From Allobosea lathyri (GTDB lineage: Bacteria > Pseudomonadota > Alphaproteobacteria > Rhizobiales > Beijerinckiaceae), in contig NZ_FNUY01000006.1 of the NCBI RefSeq assembly GCF_900108245.1, positions 186,001 through 250,000 on the forward strand: a stretch of 64,000 nt of DNA. The letters run 5' to 3'. Below, piece by piece: positions 39,208-48,567 of this stretch. Every line of letters begins with the position of its first letter. Position 1 is the stretch's first letter. Under the pieces are notes generated by a model. That model saw nothing but the letters and a program-made list of their open reading frames with translations, was not told where the DNA came from and searched no databases. Position numbers and translations under genes: made by a program.

Positions 39208-41172
39208 TCAGACCGTGACCTGCGTGCCGACCTCGACGACGCGGCCGGTCGGGATCTGGAAGAAGCTCGTGGCGTCCGTCGCGCTCTTGGTCAGGCCGAT
39301 ATAGAGATTGTCCTGCCACATCGGCATGCCCGATTGCGGCGAGGCCTTGATCGACCGGCGCGACAGGAAGAACGAGGTCGACATGATGTCGAACTTGAAG
39401 CCCTGCTTGCGCAGCACGGCCAGCCCCTTGGGGACGTTGGGGCTCTCCATATAGCCATACACCATGTCGACCCGCCAGAAATCGTCGGCGATGCGGGAGA
39501 GGCGCACGCGCTCCTCCTCGGCGATGCGCGGCGTGTCGGCCGAGCGCACGGTCAGGATGACGTTGCGCTCATGCAGGACCTTGTTGTGCTTCAGATTATG
39601 CAGCAGCGAGGCCGGCGCGGTCTCGGGGTCGCTGGTCAGGAACACCGCCATGCCCTTCACCCGCACCGGGGGGCTCTTCGAGAGCATGCCGACGAGTTCG
39701 AGCAGCGGCACATCCGTCTTGCGGGTCTTGTCGAACAGGATCTTGGTGCCGCGCACCCAGGTCCACATCAGGACGACGAGGCCGATCGCGAGCAGCACCG
39801 GCACATAGCCGCCATGCAGCAGCTTCAGCATATTGGCCGAGAAGAACGCCATGTCGACGACGAGGAAGGGCAGGATCACCGCCACGGCGGCCGGCAGGCT
39901 CCAGCCCCAGCTGCGGCGGATCACGATATAGGCCAGCAGTGAGCTTACCACCATCGTGCCGAAGACCGAGATGCCATAGGCGTGGGACAGGTTGGACGAG
40001 GTCTTGAAGGCCCAGACCAGGATCAGCACCACCACCAGCAGGAGCCAGTTGAGACGCGGGATGTAGATCTGCCCCGAGGTGTGCTCGGAGGTGTGGCGGA
40101 TCTCCATGCGCGGGAGAAGGCCGAGCTGGATAGCCTGCCGCGTCAGCGAGAATGCGCCGGTGATCACGGCCTGGCTGGCGATGATCGTCGCGACCGTCGC
40201 CATGATCACGAAGGGCAGCAGCAGGCCCTGCGGCGCCAGCCTGTAGAACGGGTTGTCGATGGCGCTGGGGTCGGACAGGATCAGCGCGCCCTGGCCGAGA
40301 TAGTTCAGCCACAGCGCCGGGAAGACCAGATAGAACCAGGCGCCCCGGATCGGGCCGCGGCCGAAATGGCCCATATCGGCATAAAGCGCCTCGGCCCCGG
40401 TGACGGCGAGGCAGACCGAGCCGAGCACGGCGAGCGAGACGCCGGCATGATCATAGAAGAAGCGCAGGCCGTAATAGGGGTTGATCGAGGCGAAAACGCT
40501 GAGATCGTCGGCGATATGGTAGATTCCAAGCCCCGCCAGCGTCAGGAACCAGACCAGCATCACCGGGCCGAAGAAGGACGCCATCTTATGCGTGCCGCCG
40601 CTCTGCACCATGAACAGCCCGACCATGATGACCGAGGCGATCGTCAGGACGTAATCGTTCAGGGCCGGCGTCACCAGCTTGATGCCCTCGATGGCCGAGA
40701 GCACCGAGATCGCGGGCGTGATGACCGTGTCGCCATAGAACAGCCCTGCGCCGATCATGCCGAGAAACAGCACGCCACGGCCGCGCACGCGTCCAAAACC
40801 GCGCTGGGCCAGCGCCACCAGCGTCAGGATGCCGCCCTCTCCGTTATTGTCGGCGCGCATCAGCAGCACGACATATTTCAGGGAGACGACGATCAGCAGC
40901 GACCAGAGGATCAGCGAGAGAACGCCGATGACGATATCGCGCGAAACGGCCGCAGCCTCATTTCCGCCGGTTGCGGCGAGGATGGTCTCACGCAGCGCGT
41001 AGAGCGGGCTCGTGCCGATATCGCCATAGACGACGCCAAGCGCGCCGAGCGCCAGCGCGGCATAGCCGGTCTTGGCATGACCCTGCTTGCTGGCGGCGCC
41101 ATGCCCGTCATCGAGGCCGAAACGTGAATCCTCCGGCCGAAGGGTCGAAGGATTCGGTTGGTCATGCCCCAT
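39208..41172 (-). CDS. kup: KUP-family potassium uptake protein
   Basis: Proton-coupled K+ importer. The 654-residue product has about 12 membrane helices, starting near residue 38 with [20 protein letters not shown], a hallmark KUP segment. [20 protein letters not shown] and [21 protein letters not shown] follow. The C-terminal ~150 residues form the cytosolic domain typical of the family, with [20 protein letters not shown] and [20 protein letters not shown]. Start ATG at 41172 is the natural one. A second ion-homeostasis gene (KefB-type) lies 5 kb away but not in the same run. Rhizobia often carry several kup copies, so this is one of possibly several. Confidence 0.95.
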   Translation of the reverse strand: MGHDQPNPSTLRPEDSRFGLDDGHGAASKQGHAKTGYAALALGALGVVYGDIGTSPLYALRETILAATGGNEAAAVSRDIVIGVLSLILWSLLIVVSLKYVVLLMRADNNGEGGILTLVALAQRGFGRVRGRGVLFLGMIGAGLFYGDTVITPAISVLSAIEGIKLVTPALNDYVLTIASVIMVGLFMVQSGGTHKMASFFGPVMLVWFLTLAGLGIYHIADDLSVFASINPYYGLRFFYDHAGVSLAVLGSVCLAVTGAEALYADMGHFGRGPIRGAWFYLVFPALWLNYLGQGALILSDPSAIDNPFYRLAPQGLLLPFVIMATVATIIASQAVITGAFSLTRQAIQLGLLPRMEIRHTSEHTSGQIYIPRLNWLLLVVVLILVWAFKTSSNLSHAYGISVFGTMVVSSLLAYIVIRRSWGWSLPAAVAVILPFLVVDMAFFSANMLKLLHGGYVPVLLAIGLVVLMWTWVRGTKILFDKTRKTDVPLLELVGMLSKSPPVRVKGMAVFLTSDPETAPASLLHNLKHNKVLHERNVILTVRSADTPRIAEEERVRLSRIADDFWRVDMVYGYMESPNVPKGLAVLRKQGFKFDIMSTSFFLSRRSIKASPQSGMPMWQDNLYIGLTKSATDATSFFQIPTGRVVEVGTQVTV

Positions 41173-41266
41173 AGGGGATCTCCGCGCGTGCTGCGATGCA
41201 GCGAAAGGCCGGGGCCTCTAGCACAATGCGCACGGCGCGCAAAGGAGCGGCCGTGTCTTGGTGGTG

Positions 41267-42541
41267 CTACTCGGCAGCATCTGCGCGTCCGCCATAACGC
41301 CGGGCGACATAATTATCGACCATTGCCTTGAACTCGCCGGCGATGCCGGCGCCGCGCAAGGTCTTGACCTTCTTGCCATCGACGAAGACGGGCGCGGTGG
41401 GATCCTCACCGGTTCCGGGCAGGGAAATGCCGATATCGGCATGTTTGGATTCGCCGGGGCCGTTGACGATGCAGCCCATCACCGCGACGTTCAGGCTCTC
41501 GACGCCGGGATAACGGGTCTTCCACTCCGGCATGGAGGCGGAAATCCAGTCCTGGATATCGCGCGCCAGCTCCTGGAAGACCGTCGACGTCGTGCGTCCG
41601 CAGCCGGGGCAAGCGGCGACCAGCGGTACGAAAGCGCGAAAGCCCATGGTCTGCAGCAGCTCCTGCGCCGCCTTGACCTCGAGCGTACGGTCTCCGCCGG
41701 GTTCGGGCGTCAGCGAGAAGCGGATGGTGTCGCCGATACCCTCCTGCAGGAGGATGCCCAGCGCCGCCGAGGAGGCGACGATGCCCTTGGAGCCCATGCC
41801 GGCCTCGGTCAGGCCAAGATGGATGGCGTAGTCGGCGCGGCTCGCCAGCATGCGATAGACCGTGATCAGGTCCTGCACGCCCGAGACCTTGGCCGAGAGG
41901 ATGATGTATTCCTTGCCGAGCCCCATCTCCTCGGCGCGCTGGGCCGAGAGCAGAGCCGATTGCACCATCGCCTCGCGCATGATGGCGCGGGCATCCAGCG
42001 GCCGGACGGCGAGCGCGTTCTCGTCCATCAGGGCGGTGAGCAGCTCCTGGTCGAGCGAGCCCCAGTTAGCGCCGATCCGCACGGCCTTGCGATGCTTGAT
42101 CGCCAGCTCGATGATCTGGCCGAACTGACGGTCCTTCTTGTCCTTGAAGCCGACATTGCCGGGGTTGATGCGATACTTCGCCAGCGCCTCGGCGCAGGCG
42201 GGATGATCGGCGAGCAGCTTGTGGCCGATATAATGGAAGTCGCCGACGAGCGGCACATCGACGCCGATCCGGTCAAGCCGTTCCCTGATCTTGGGTACGG
42301 CGGCGGCGGCCTCGTCGCGATCGACGGTGATCCGCACCAGCTCCGAGCCCTGCCGCGCCAGCGCGGCGACCTGGGCCACCGTGCCGGCAATGTCGGCGGT
42401 GTCGGTATTGGTCATCGACTGGACGACGATGGGCGCGCCGCCGCCGACCACGACATGGCCGACCTTGACGGGAACGGTCAGCTGCCGGGCCAGGGGACCG
42501 GAGCGCTCCGCCGTCAGGCAAGAGAAAGCCCGCTCATTCAT
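41267..42541 (-). CDS. ispG: 4-Hydroxy-3-methylbut-2-enyl diphosphate synthase IspG
   Basis: [4Fe-4S] enzyme of the non-mevalonate isoprenoid pathway, converting MEcPP to HMBPP with flavodoxin/ferredoxin. The 424-residue product has [15 protein letters not shown], the TIM-barrel part, [19 protein letters not shown], and the cluster ligands Cys311, Cys314 (ACPGCGRT) and Cys357 ([18 protein letters not shown]), with Glu364 the likely fourth ligand. Lengths and spacing match the bacterial form. Directly upstream on the same strand is a Zur-like gene. Between them is an 18-bp tandem duplication, and I see no strong ribosome-binding site before the ATG. Confidence 0.96.
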   Translation of the reverse strand: MNERAFSCLTAERSGPLARQLTVPVKVGHVVVGGGAPIVVQSMTNTDTADIAGTVAQVAALARQGSELVRITVDRDEAAAAVPKIRERLDRIGVDVPLVGDFHYIGHKLLADHPACAEALAKYRINPGNVGFKDKKDRQFGQIIELAIKHRKAVRIGANWGSLDQELLTALMDENALAVRPLDARAIMREAMVQSALLSAQRAEEMGLGKEYIILSAKVSGVQDLITVYRMLASRADYAIHLGLTEAGMGSKGIVASSAALGILLQEGIGDTIRFSLTPEPGGDRTLEVKAAQELLQTMGFRAFVPLVAACPGCGRTTSTVFQELARDIQDWISASMPEWKTRYPGVESLNVAVMGCIVNGPGESKHADIGISLPGTGEDPTAPVFVDGKKVKTLRGAGIAGEFKAMVDNYVARRYGGRADAAE

Positions 42542-42576
42542 GGGTCAGCTTTATCATCTGGGTCAGCTTTATCATG
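42541..42576. repeat. 18-bp tandem duplication at the zur-ispG junction
   Basis: TGGGTCAGCTTTATCATC (42541-42558) is followed by TGGGTCAGCTTTATCATG (42559-42576), 17 of 18 identical. One copy abuts the ispG start codon; the other overlaps the zur-like stop codon. Confidence 0.9.
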
Positions 42577-43099
42577 AGCGCGCGCCCCGGCAATGCTCGC
42601 AACGGCCGACGATCTCGACAACCTGATGGGAAGGGGAGAATTGCCGGATCTGTGCGATCGCCGCCACGGCCTTTTTCATCGCAGGCGAGGAATCCTCGTC
42701 GACGCCGCCGCAAGCCTCGCAGATCAGGAAGGCGACCACCTCATCGGCGCCATGGCCGTGCAGGCAGGCGACATAGGCGTTGCGCGAGCTCAGGCGGTGG
42801 ACGAAACCCTGCTCGACCAGGAAGTCCAGCGCCCGGTAGATCGAGATCGGAGCAAGGCGGCGCCCCCCGGCGGGCGAAATCCGGTCCGCCAGGTCATAGG
42901 CGCCCACGGGGCGGTGGTCGGCATGAAGCGCCTCCAACGCCTTGCGGCGGATCGGCGTCATCCGAAGTCCGCGTTCCCGGCAGATGCGCTCGGCGCGTGC
43001 GAGGGCCTCCGAAGCATGGCGGCGGTGGTCATGCGCGTGCTGGCAGACCGTCTCGTCATGATCGTCATGCGTGTGGGCGTGTGGCTGCATTTTCGTCAT
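42572..43099 (-). CDS. zur: Fur-family regulator, Zur-like
   Basis: Zinc-sensing repressor type. The 175-residue product starts with a His-rich tail (PHAHTHDDHDETVCQHAHDHRRH), then the Fur winged helix (LRMTPIRRKALEALHADHRP, PISIYRALDFLVEQGFVHRL), and structural Cys pairs Cys127-x-x-Cys130 and Cys167-x-x-Cys170. The His-rich tail and absence of the usual Fur HHDH iron site favour Zur. An in-frame TTG at 43126 is possible; ATG at 43099 is used here without strong ribosome-binding support. ispG follows after 30 bp on the same strand. No perfect Zur box was found in the divergent gap with bdhA. Confidence 0.8.
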   Translation of the reverse strand: MTKMQPHAHTHDDHDETVCQHAHDHRRHASEALARAERICRERGLRMTPIRRKALEALHADHRPVGAYDLADRISPAGGRRLAPISIYRALDFLVEQGFVHRLSSRNAYVACLHGHGADEVVAFLICEACGGVDEDSSPAMKKAVAAIAQIRQFSPSHQVVEIVGRCEHCRGARS

Positions 43100-43216
43100 G
43101 TTGCGTTGCAAAGACACATCGGGCAACGTGCCGCGTCGGTCGTCATTTCCTGCGGAATTCCTGTTGCGACCCGAACCTAAGCACTTTCTCAGCGATTGTC
43201 AGGAGCCTTGACGCTC

Positions 43217-44002
43217 ATGTTCCTCAAAGACCGTGCCGCCGCCATCACCGGATCGACTTCGGGCATTGGCCTAGCCTATGCCCGCGCCCTCGCCAAGGAG
43301 GGCGCCCATCTCGTGATCAACGGCATCATGCCGCCAGACGATGCCGAGAAGCTGCGCTCCGGGCTCGAAGCCGAATTCGGCGTCAAGGTGCTGTTCTCCT
43401 CGGCCGACATGACCAAGCCTGCCGAGATCGCCGGCTTCATCGCGCAGGCGGAAGCCGCCTTCGGCGCTGTCGATATCCTGATCAACAATGCCGGCATCCA
43501 GCATGTCGCGCCGGTCGATGAGTTCCCGATCGAGAAATGGGACCAGATCATCGCGATCAACCTGTCCTCGGCCTTCCACACGACGCGCGCCGCCCTGCCG
43601 AAGATGAAGGCGAAGGGCTGGGGCCGTATCATCAACACAGCCTCGGCGCATGCCTTCGTCGCCTCGCCGTTCAAATCGGCCTATGTCGCCGCCAAGCATG
43701 GCATTGCCGGCTTCACCAAGACGGTGGCGCTGGAGGTCGCGACCAAGGGCATCACCGTGAACGCGATCGCGCCCGGCTATGTCTGGACGCCGCTGGTCGA
43801 GAAGCAGATTCCCGACACGATGAAGGCGCGCAACATGACCAAGGAGCAGGTCATCAACGACGTGCTGCTCGAGGCGCAGCCCACCAAGGAGTTCGTCACC
43901 GTCGAGCAGGTCGCGGCGCTCGCGCTCTTCCTGTGCACCGATGCGGCAAAGTCGATCACCGGCGCCACGCTTCCGATGGATGGCGGCTGGACCGCGGCGT
44001 GA
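43217..44002 (+). CDS. bdhA: 3-Hydroxybutyrate dehydrogenase
   Basis: Oxidises D-3-hydroxybutyrate to acetoacetate with NAD+, part of poly-3-hydroxybutyrate use. The 261-residue SDR has TGSTSGIGLAYARAL (11-25), the NNAG motif at 90-93, catalytic Ser143, Tyr156 and Lys160 (YVAAK), and the BDH-specific end segment QPTKEFVTVEQVAALALFLC. ATG at 43217 follows AGGAG by 11 nt; the earlier in-frame start at 43196 is less likely. Its TGA overlaps the GTG start of a patatin-like gene by 4 nt, implying translational coupling. Confidence 0.95.
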   Translation: MFLKDRAAAITGSTSGIGLAYARALAKEGAHLVINGIMPPDDAEKLRSGLEAEFGVKVLFSSADMTKPAEIAGFIAQAEAAFGAVDILINNAGIQHVAPVDEFPIEKWDQIIAINLSSAFHTTRAALPKMKAKGWGRIINTASAHAFVASPFKSAYVAAKHGIAGFTKTVALEVATKGITVNAIAPGYVWTPLVEKQIPDTMKARNMTKEQVINDVLLEAQPTKEFVTVEQVAALALFLCTDAAKSITGATLPMDGGWTAA

Positions 44003-45066
44003 CCGGGCGCCGCAAGAGCACTTCGGGCGCGATCAAGGGGCTCGCCGGTCCCAAGGCGGAAAAGACCGTCTCGATCGCGCTGCAGGGCGGGGGCGCGCAT
44101 GGCGCCTTCAGCTGGGGGGTGCTCGATGCGATCCTGGAGGACGGCCGGCTCGCGATCGAGGCGATGTCGGGCACCAGCGCGGGCGCCATGAACGCCGTCG
44201 TGCTGAGCGAAGGCTGGATCGAGGGCGGGATCGATGGCGCGCGCACCAAGCTCGAAGCCTTTTGGCGCACGATCAGTGTCGACGGTAAATATGGCGGCTC
44301 GGAGCGCTCGCTGATCGACACCATGCTGGGGGCCTGGAGCAATGGCCGCCCGCCGGGGCTGCTCTGGTTCGAGATGTTCTCGAAGGTGGCGAGCCCCTAT
44401 GACGTCAACCCGCTCAACATCAACCCCCTGCGCGCGGTGATCTCGGATCTGATCGATTTCGAGAAGGTGCGGGCCTGTGATCAGGTCAAGCTCTACATCG
44501 CCGCCACCAATGTCCGCTCGGGCAAGATCAAGGTGTTCAATGGTCCCGAATTGACGGCCGACCATCTGATGGCGTCGGCCTGCCTGCCGATGCTGTTCCA
44601 GGCTGTCGAGATCGCGGGCGAGGCCTATTGGGACGGCGGTTATATGGGCAACCCGGCGCTCTACCCGCTCTATTACGGGGCCGAGTGCGACGACATCATG
44701 CTGGTGCAGATCAATCCGCTCCTGCGCAAGGAACTGCCGACCAATGCCCGCGCCATTCAGGACCGTTTGAACGAGATCACCTTCAACGCCTCACTCCTGC
44801 GCGAATTGCGCGCAATCGAATTCGTCAACCGCCTCGTCGATGCCGGCAAGCTCAAGACCGACGAGTACAAGCGCGTGCTGATGCATCGCATCGATGGTGG
44901 GCCGCCTTTGGCGCTGCTGACCTCGTCGACGCGGATGAATTCGGAATGGGACTTCCTGTTGAAGCTACGCGACATGGGCCGCGCTGCGGCCCGTCGCTGG
45001 CTGAAGCGCAACTACCGGGCGATCGGGGAGGTCGGCACGCTCGACCTGAAGGAGGCGATCTCGTAG
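43999..45066 (+). CDS. Patatin-like phospholipase/hydrolase, coupled to bdhA
   Basis: A 355-residue serine hydrolase of the patatin family. The oxyanion loop GGGAHG is at 30-35, nucleophile Ser60 lies in SGTSAG, and catalytic Asp212 is in WDGGYMGN, giving the Ser-Asp dyad. No signal peptide is present, so it should be cytosolic or peripheral. The long open frame runs further upstream across bdhA, but GTG at 43999 overlaps the bdhA stop as GTGA and begins about 20 residues before the conserved fold. Coupling with bdhA suggests action on polyhydroxybutyrate or membrane lipid; this is inference. I cannot tell which lipid it hydrolyses. Confidence 0.88.
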   Translation: MTGRRKSTSGAIKGLAGPKAEKTVSIALQGGGAHGAFSWGVLDAILEDGRLAIEAMSGTSAGAMNAVVLSEGWIEGGIDGARTKLEAFWRTISVDGKYGGSERSLIDTMLGAWSNGRPPGLLWFEMFSKVASPYDVNPLNINPLRAVISDLIDFEKVRACDQVKLYIAATNVRSGKIKVFNGPELTADHLMASACLPMLFQAVEIAGEAYWDGGYMGNPALYPLYYGAECDDIMLVQINPLLRKELPTNARAIQDRLNEITFNASLLRELRAIEFVNRLVDAGKLKTDEYKRVLMHRIDGGPPLALLTSSTRMNSEWDFLLKLRDMGRAAARRWLKRNYRAIGEVGTLDLKEAIS

Positions 45067-45086
45067 ATATCGCTCGGATATCTCTC

Positions 45087-45202
45087 AGCCCTCATCCTGA
45101 GGAGTGGCCGAAGGCCGCGTCTCGAAGGATGCTCCAGATGGTTCTCGAGCCTCATGGAGCATCCTTCGAGAGGCCGCTTTGCGGCTCCTCAGGATGAGGG
45201 CT
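45087..45202. repeat. Intergenic palindromic repeat, family C
   Basis: AGCCCTCATCCTGAGGAG to GCTCCTCAGGATGAGGGCT, with paired CATCCTTCGAG inside. Outer CTCAGCC/GGCTGAG lengthen the stem. Follows the patatin gene. Confidence 0.9.
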
Positions 45203-45267
45203 GAGATGTCCGAGTGCTCCCTGCCATAGCCACCCGAAGACCATCCGAACCGAAAGACCCGCGCCCC

Positions 45268-45681
45268 ATGACCAAGCTGATCGTCACCGCCGGCCCCTTC
45301 ACCTTCGATGCGAAGCTCGAGCTGGAAGCCGCGCCCAAGACCTGCGCGGCGTTCCTTCGCCAGATGCCGTTCGCGAGCAAGATCGTGCATGTGCGCTGGA
45401 GCGGCGAGGGCGTCTGGATGCCGCTCGGCGATCTCGATTTCGGCGTGGGCTACGAGAACCACACGAGCTATCCGGCGCCGGGCCAGATCATCCTCTATCC
45501 CGGCGGCATCAGCGAGACCGAGATCCTGCTGGCCTATGGCGGCGTGCATTTTGCCTGCAAGATGGGCCAGCTCGCCGGCAACCATTTCATCACGCTGACC
45601 TCGGGCCTGGAGAACCTCTACACGCTCGGCCGCAAGACCTTGTGGGAAGGCGCGCAGGACATCCGCTTCGAGCTGGCCTGA
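45268..45681 (+). CDS. DUF3830 family protein (cyclophilin-like)
   Basis: A 137-residue protein of the DUF3830 group, predicted to adopt a cyclophilin-like beta-barrel. Segments MTKLIVTAGPFTFDAKLELE, KTCAAFLRQMPFASKIVHVR, WSGEGVWMPLG and GQIILYPGGISETEILLAYG match the family. No catalytic role is established. ATG at 45268 fits the family length; the upstream frame is repeat-derived. A strong terminator follows 33 nt after the stop, making this the end of its transcript. Confidence 0.85.
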   Translation: MTKLIVTAGPFTFDAKLELEAAPKTCAAFLRQMPFASKIVHVRWSGEGVWMPLGDLDFGVGYENHTSYPAPGQIILYPGGISETEILLAYGGVHFACKMGQLAGNHFITLTSGLENLYTLGRKTLWEGAQDIRFELA

Positions 45682-45714
45682 GAGGGCTTTGGCCGGACCC
45701 CAGTCACCAATGAG

Positions 45715-45747
45715 AACGGCGCCGGGGAGTACCCGGCGCCGTTTTTG
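45715..45747 (+). terminator. Rho-independent terminator after the DUF3830 gene
   Basis: Stem of 12 perfect pairs, AACGGCGCCGGG (45715-45726) with CCCGGCGCCGTT (45732-45743), a 5-nt loop, then a T run. One of the two clearest intrinsic terminators in the window. Confidence 0.92.
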
Positions 45748-45791
45748 TGTCAGCTCGATTTTCCGAGGGAGTGGTTTTCAGCTGAAACCGG

Positions 45792-45939
45792 GTCATCCCG
45801 GACAAGCGGCCCTCGGGTCCTGCCTTCGGCAGGCCCAAGGACAGGCTCCGCCGCGCCGATCCGGGATCCATTCCGGAACCTCCATCGGAAGCGCTCCGGA
45901 ATGGATCCCGGGTCTACGCTTCGCTGCGCCCGGGATGAC
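45792..45939. repeat. Family A palindrome with a central insertion
   Basis: GTCATCCCGGAC to GCCCGGGATGAC with paired GGATCCATTCCGGA and TCCGGAATGGATCC. About 40 nt longer than other A copies because extra sequence lies in the left half. With the terminator above it accounts for most of the 320-bp gap 45682-46001. Confidence 0.8.
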
Positions 45940-46001
45940 GGCGCGTTTTCCAGCGCAGGCAGCGTGCTTCACGACAAGCTAGTAACCAGCGCGCGAGCCC
46001 T

Positions 46002-47786
46002 TCAGGCCGCGGGAGCCACGGGTTCGTCGGGCGTTGCCGGCTCGTCGGCGGGGGTTGCAGGCTCGGGCGTCACATCGGGCTTGCGGCAGAGCGCCAGCAT
46101 GGCGCGCGCGATTTCGGCCTCGCCCATGATGGTCAGCGTGGCGCCGCATTTGGTGAGGTGCTCGACCTCGGCGTCGGAATGCGCGCGGGCGACGATCGGC
46201 AGTTCGGGGTTGTCGCGACGGGCCTGCTGGCAGACCTGACCAGCCTCGAAACTTTCCGGGATCGCCACGAAAAGCCGCTTCGCGCGGGCAAGGCCGGCGG
46301 CCGCCAGCACCACCGGGTCGGCTGCATTGCCGATCAGCAGTTCGGCGCCGTCGCGCCTGGCTGCCAGGATGGCGTCGGGCTGCTCCTCGATGACCAGCAG
46401 CTTCTCGCCCTGCGCGATCAGGCCGGTACCCAGCAAACCGCCGACGCGGCCATAGCCGACGACGATCATATGGTCGGAGAGGGTCGTGGGCACGATGTCG
46501 AGCTCGGGGGCGGGTCTGGTCTTGGCCTCGGGTTCCGGCTCGGGCGTGGCGGCGTTCGGCTTGGGCTTGGCCGGGCTGACCTCGCCGGCGAAACGGTCGA
46601 CGAGGGCAAAGAGCACCGGGTTCAGCAGGATCGAGAGGATCGCGCCGGCCAGGATCAGATCGCGTCCCTGCGGCGGCAGGATCGCCAGCGATACGCCGAG
46701 GCCGGCGAGGATGAAGGAGAACTCGCCGATCTGCGCCAGCGAGGCCGAGATCGTCAGGGCGACGGCGTTGGAGCGCCCGAAGGCGCGCACGATCAGCCAG
46801 GCGCCGACCGACTTGCCGATCAGGATGATCGCCAGCGTTCCCAGCAAGGGCCCCGGCGCGCGGAACAGGATGCCGGGATCGAACAGCATGCCGACCGAGA
46901 CGAAGAACAGCACTGCGAAGGCATCGCGCAGCGGCAGCGTCTCCTCGGCGGCGCGCTGGCTGAGGGGCGATTCATTCAGGATCATGCCGGCGAAGAAGGC
47001 GCCGAGCGCGAAGGAGACCCCGAACAGGCTGGCGGAGATGTAGGCGACGCCGAGCGCCACCGCCAGCACGGCAAGGCGGAACAGCTCGCGCGAGCCGGTA
47101 TGGGCGACCCAGTGCAGGATCCACGGGATGACGCGGCGCCCGACGATCAGCATGAAGGCGAGGAAGGCGATGAGCTTGGCGAAGGTGAGGCCCAGCACGC
47201 CCCACAGGCCGAGATCGAAGCGGGTCGCCAGCGGGCCTGTGCCCGTGGTCGAGGCCGTTCCGTTCAGCACATCGGCGAGCACGGGGAGCAGCACCAGGGC
47301 GAGGACCATGGCGATGTCCTCGACGATCAGCCAGCCGATCGCGATCTTGCCTTTCTCGGTCTGGACGAGCCGGCGTTCCTGCATGGCGCGCAGGAGCACC
47401 ACGGTGCTCGCCGTCGAAAGCGCGAGGCCGAAGACGGCGCCCGACGCCCAGTTCCAGCCGAGCGACAGCCCGAGTCCGAGGCCGAGCAGCGTCGCGATGC
47501 TGATCTGCACGAGGGCGCCGGGCACCGCGATCGCCTTGACCGAGAGCAGATCCTTCAGGGAAAAATGCAGCCCGACGCCGAACATCAGCAGGATGACGCC
47601 GATCTCGGCCAGCTCATTGGCGAGGTTCTGGTCGGCGACGAAGCCCGGAGTGAACGGCCCAACCGCAACGCCGGCGACGAGATAGCCGACCAGAGGCGAA
47701 ATGCGGAGTTTCTGGGCCAATGCCCCGAAGACAAATGCAAGGCCGAGGCCCGCGACGAGAATGGCGATCAGCGGGCCGTGATGCAT
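46002..47786 (-). CDS. KefB/YbaL-type monovalent cation:proton antiporter
   Basis: A 594-residue CPA2 antiporter. Twelve or thirteen membrane helices cover residues 5-400 (LIAILVAGLGLAFVFGALAQ, LAEIGVILLMFGVGLHFSL, LSTASTVVLLRAMQE). A Pro/Glu-rich linker follows (EVSPAKPKPNAATPEPEPEA), then a TrkA-N/RCK NAD-binding domain starting HMIVVGYGRVGGLLGTGLIA (about 435-550). The C terminus is a Pro/Ala/Glu tail. This layout fits YbaL, a Kef-like K+ efflux protein. No KefF-type partner is adjacent. A TTGTCGGAA dyad lies just upstream. Confidence 0.92.
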   Translation of the reverse strand: MHHGPLIAILVAGLGLAFVFGALAQKLRISPLVGYLVAGVAVGPFTPGFVADQNLANELAEIGVILLMFGVGLHFSLKDLLSVKAIAVPGALVQISIATLLGLGLGLSLGWNWASGAVFGLALSTASTVVLLRAMQERRLVQTEKGKIAIGWLIVEDIAMVLALVLLPVLADVLNGTASTTGTGPLATRFDLGLWGVLGLTFAKLIAFLAFMLIVGRRVIPWILHWVAHTGSRELFRLAVLAVALGVAYISASLFGVSFALGAFFAGMILNESPLSQRAAEETLPLRDAFAVLFFVSVGMLFDPGILFRAPGPLLGTLAIILIGKSVGAWLIVRAFGRSNAVALTISASLAQIGEFSFILAGLGVSLAILPPQGRDLILAGAILSILLNPVLFALVDRFAGEVSPAKPKPNAATPEPEPEAKTRPAPELDIVPTTLSDHMIVVGYGRVGGLLGTGLIAQGEKLLVIEEQPDAILAARRDGAELLIGNAADPVVLAAAGLARAKRLFVAIPESFEAGQVCQQARRDNPELPIVARAHSDAEVEHLTKCGATLTIMGEAEIARAMLALCRKPDVTPEPATPADEPATPDEPVAPAA

Positions 47787-47808
47787 GAGTCTCCCAGGGC
47801 GGTGAGCG

Positions 47809-47842
47809 TTGTCGGAACGAACAAAAATGATGTTTCCGACAA
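47809..47842. promoter_or_regulatory. Dyad upstream of the antiporter gene
   Basis: TTGTCGGAA (47809-47817) and TTCCGACAA (47834-47842) are exact inverted 9-mers around a 16-nt AT-rich spacer, 22 nt before the antiporter start. Candidate operator, or a leader hairpin affecting expression. Confidence 0.5.
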
Positions 47843-48018
47843 TGGCGTCTCAGCCCGTCGATTTCAATAAAAAGGCAGCACAATCATTGGCATGAAGGTA
47901 AAAAAATCCCCGCCCGACCGGCATCGAGCATCGCTTTTCGGCTGTGAGCCGGCTTGCGATCTGGGAAGGGAGTCATCAGGGCAAGTCCGGTGCGGGAGGG
48001 ACCGGAGGCGGCGTGCAC

Positions 48019-48339
48019 TTAAGCCTTCGGCTTTTCCAGCAGGACCTGGCCCTGCTTCTCGACGCCCAGGCGCAGCTTCTCGGCGAAGACCGCGAGCACC
48101 CAGGGCAGCATGACCTCGACGCGCACCAACGCATCCTCGACATCGAGCTTTCCGCGCACGGTGTAGCCCAGCGCGGCGACGCCGAAGCGCAGGCTGTCGC
48201 CTTCCCAGCTCTCCTCGACGAGCTGCATCTTCACCATGCCGAGCCTGTCGCGAATGCGGTCGATCCCGCCACGAAGCCGGGCGATCGCGCCTTCACGGCC
48301 GAGATCGTGGGAGATGGTTATGCTGACGGGCTTGGCCAT
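48019..48339 (-). CDS. Polyhydroxyalkanoic acid system family protein
   Basis: A 106-residue protein of the PHA_gran_rgn family, small proteins linked to polyhydroxyalkanoate loci. It starts AKPVSITISHDLGREGAIAR, has LVEESWEGDSLRFGVAALGY and VRVEVMLPWVLAVFAEKLRL, as in the family. It probably associates with storage granules or regulates them; this is from the family name, not visible here. Together with bdhA-patatin at 43-45 kb it suggests PHB turnover in this region. ATG at 48339 is the natural start. Confidence 0.82.
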   Translation of the reverse strand: MAKPVSITISHDLGREGAIARLRGGIDRIRDRLGMVKMQLVEESWEGDSLRFGVAALGYTVRGKLDVEDALVRVEVMLPWVLAVFAEKLRLGVEKQGQVLLEKPKA

Positions 48340-48520
48340 GGCGCTTCTAGGACTCCGCTCGGATCGACATCTTATGAATGGCGATGCCGCCAGTCGATTT
48401 CCAGAGAGCGGGGGCGCAGTGCCGATATCATGAGGAATGAGTTTTGCCGGCCGGCACGAACCTGGGCCGCGCCGACCCGTTCCGGGCTGCCCCGGAACGC
48501 AGCAGTAGGTCTTTGATTTT

Positions 48521-48566
48521 GCATCGGCTTCTTCCGAAAACCGCGTTCCACTTTTCGGGCCGATGC
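48521..48566. repeat. Rhizobial-type short inverted repeat (CCGAAAA...TTTTCGG)
   Basis: GCATCGGC and CCGAAAA on the left pair with TTTTCGG and CCGATGC on the right. The sequence resembles a dispersed repeat common in Rhizobiales intergenic DNA. It immediately follows the 3' end of the next gene on the minus strand and may end its transcript. Confidence 0.6.
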
Positions 48567-48567
48567 T

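Noticed and set aside
43537..45066. 509-aa start for the patatin gene
   Set aside because: The first ~150 residues overlap bdhA out of frame and are not patatin-like. GTG at 43999 fits the overlap and family length.
46158..47870. 570-aa open frame antisense to the KefB-type gene
   Set aside because: Low-complexity Asp/Glu/Gln/Arg-rich translation and full overlap with a clear antiporter gene.
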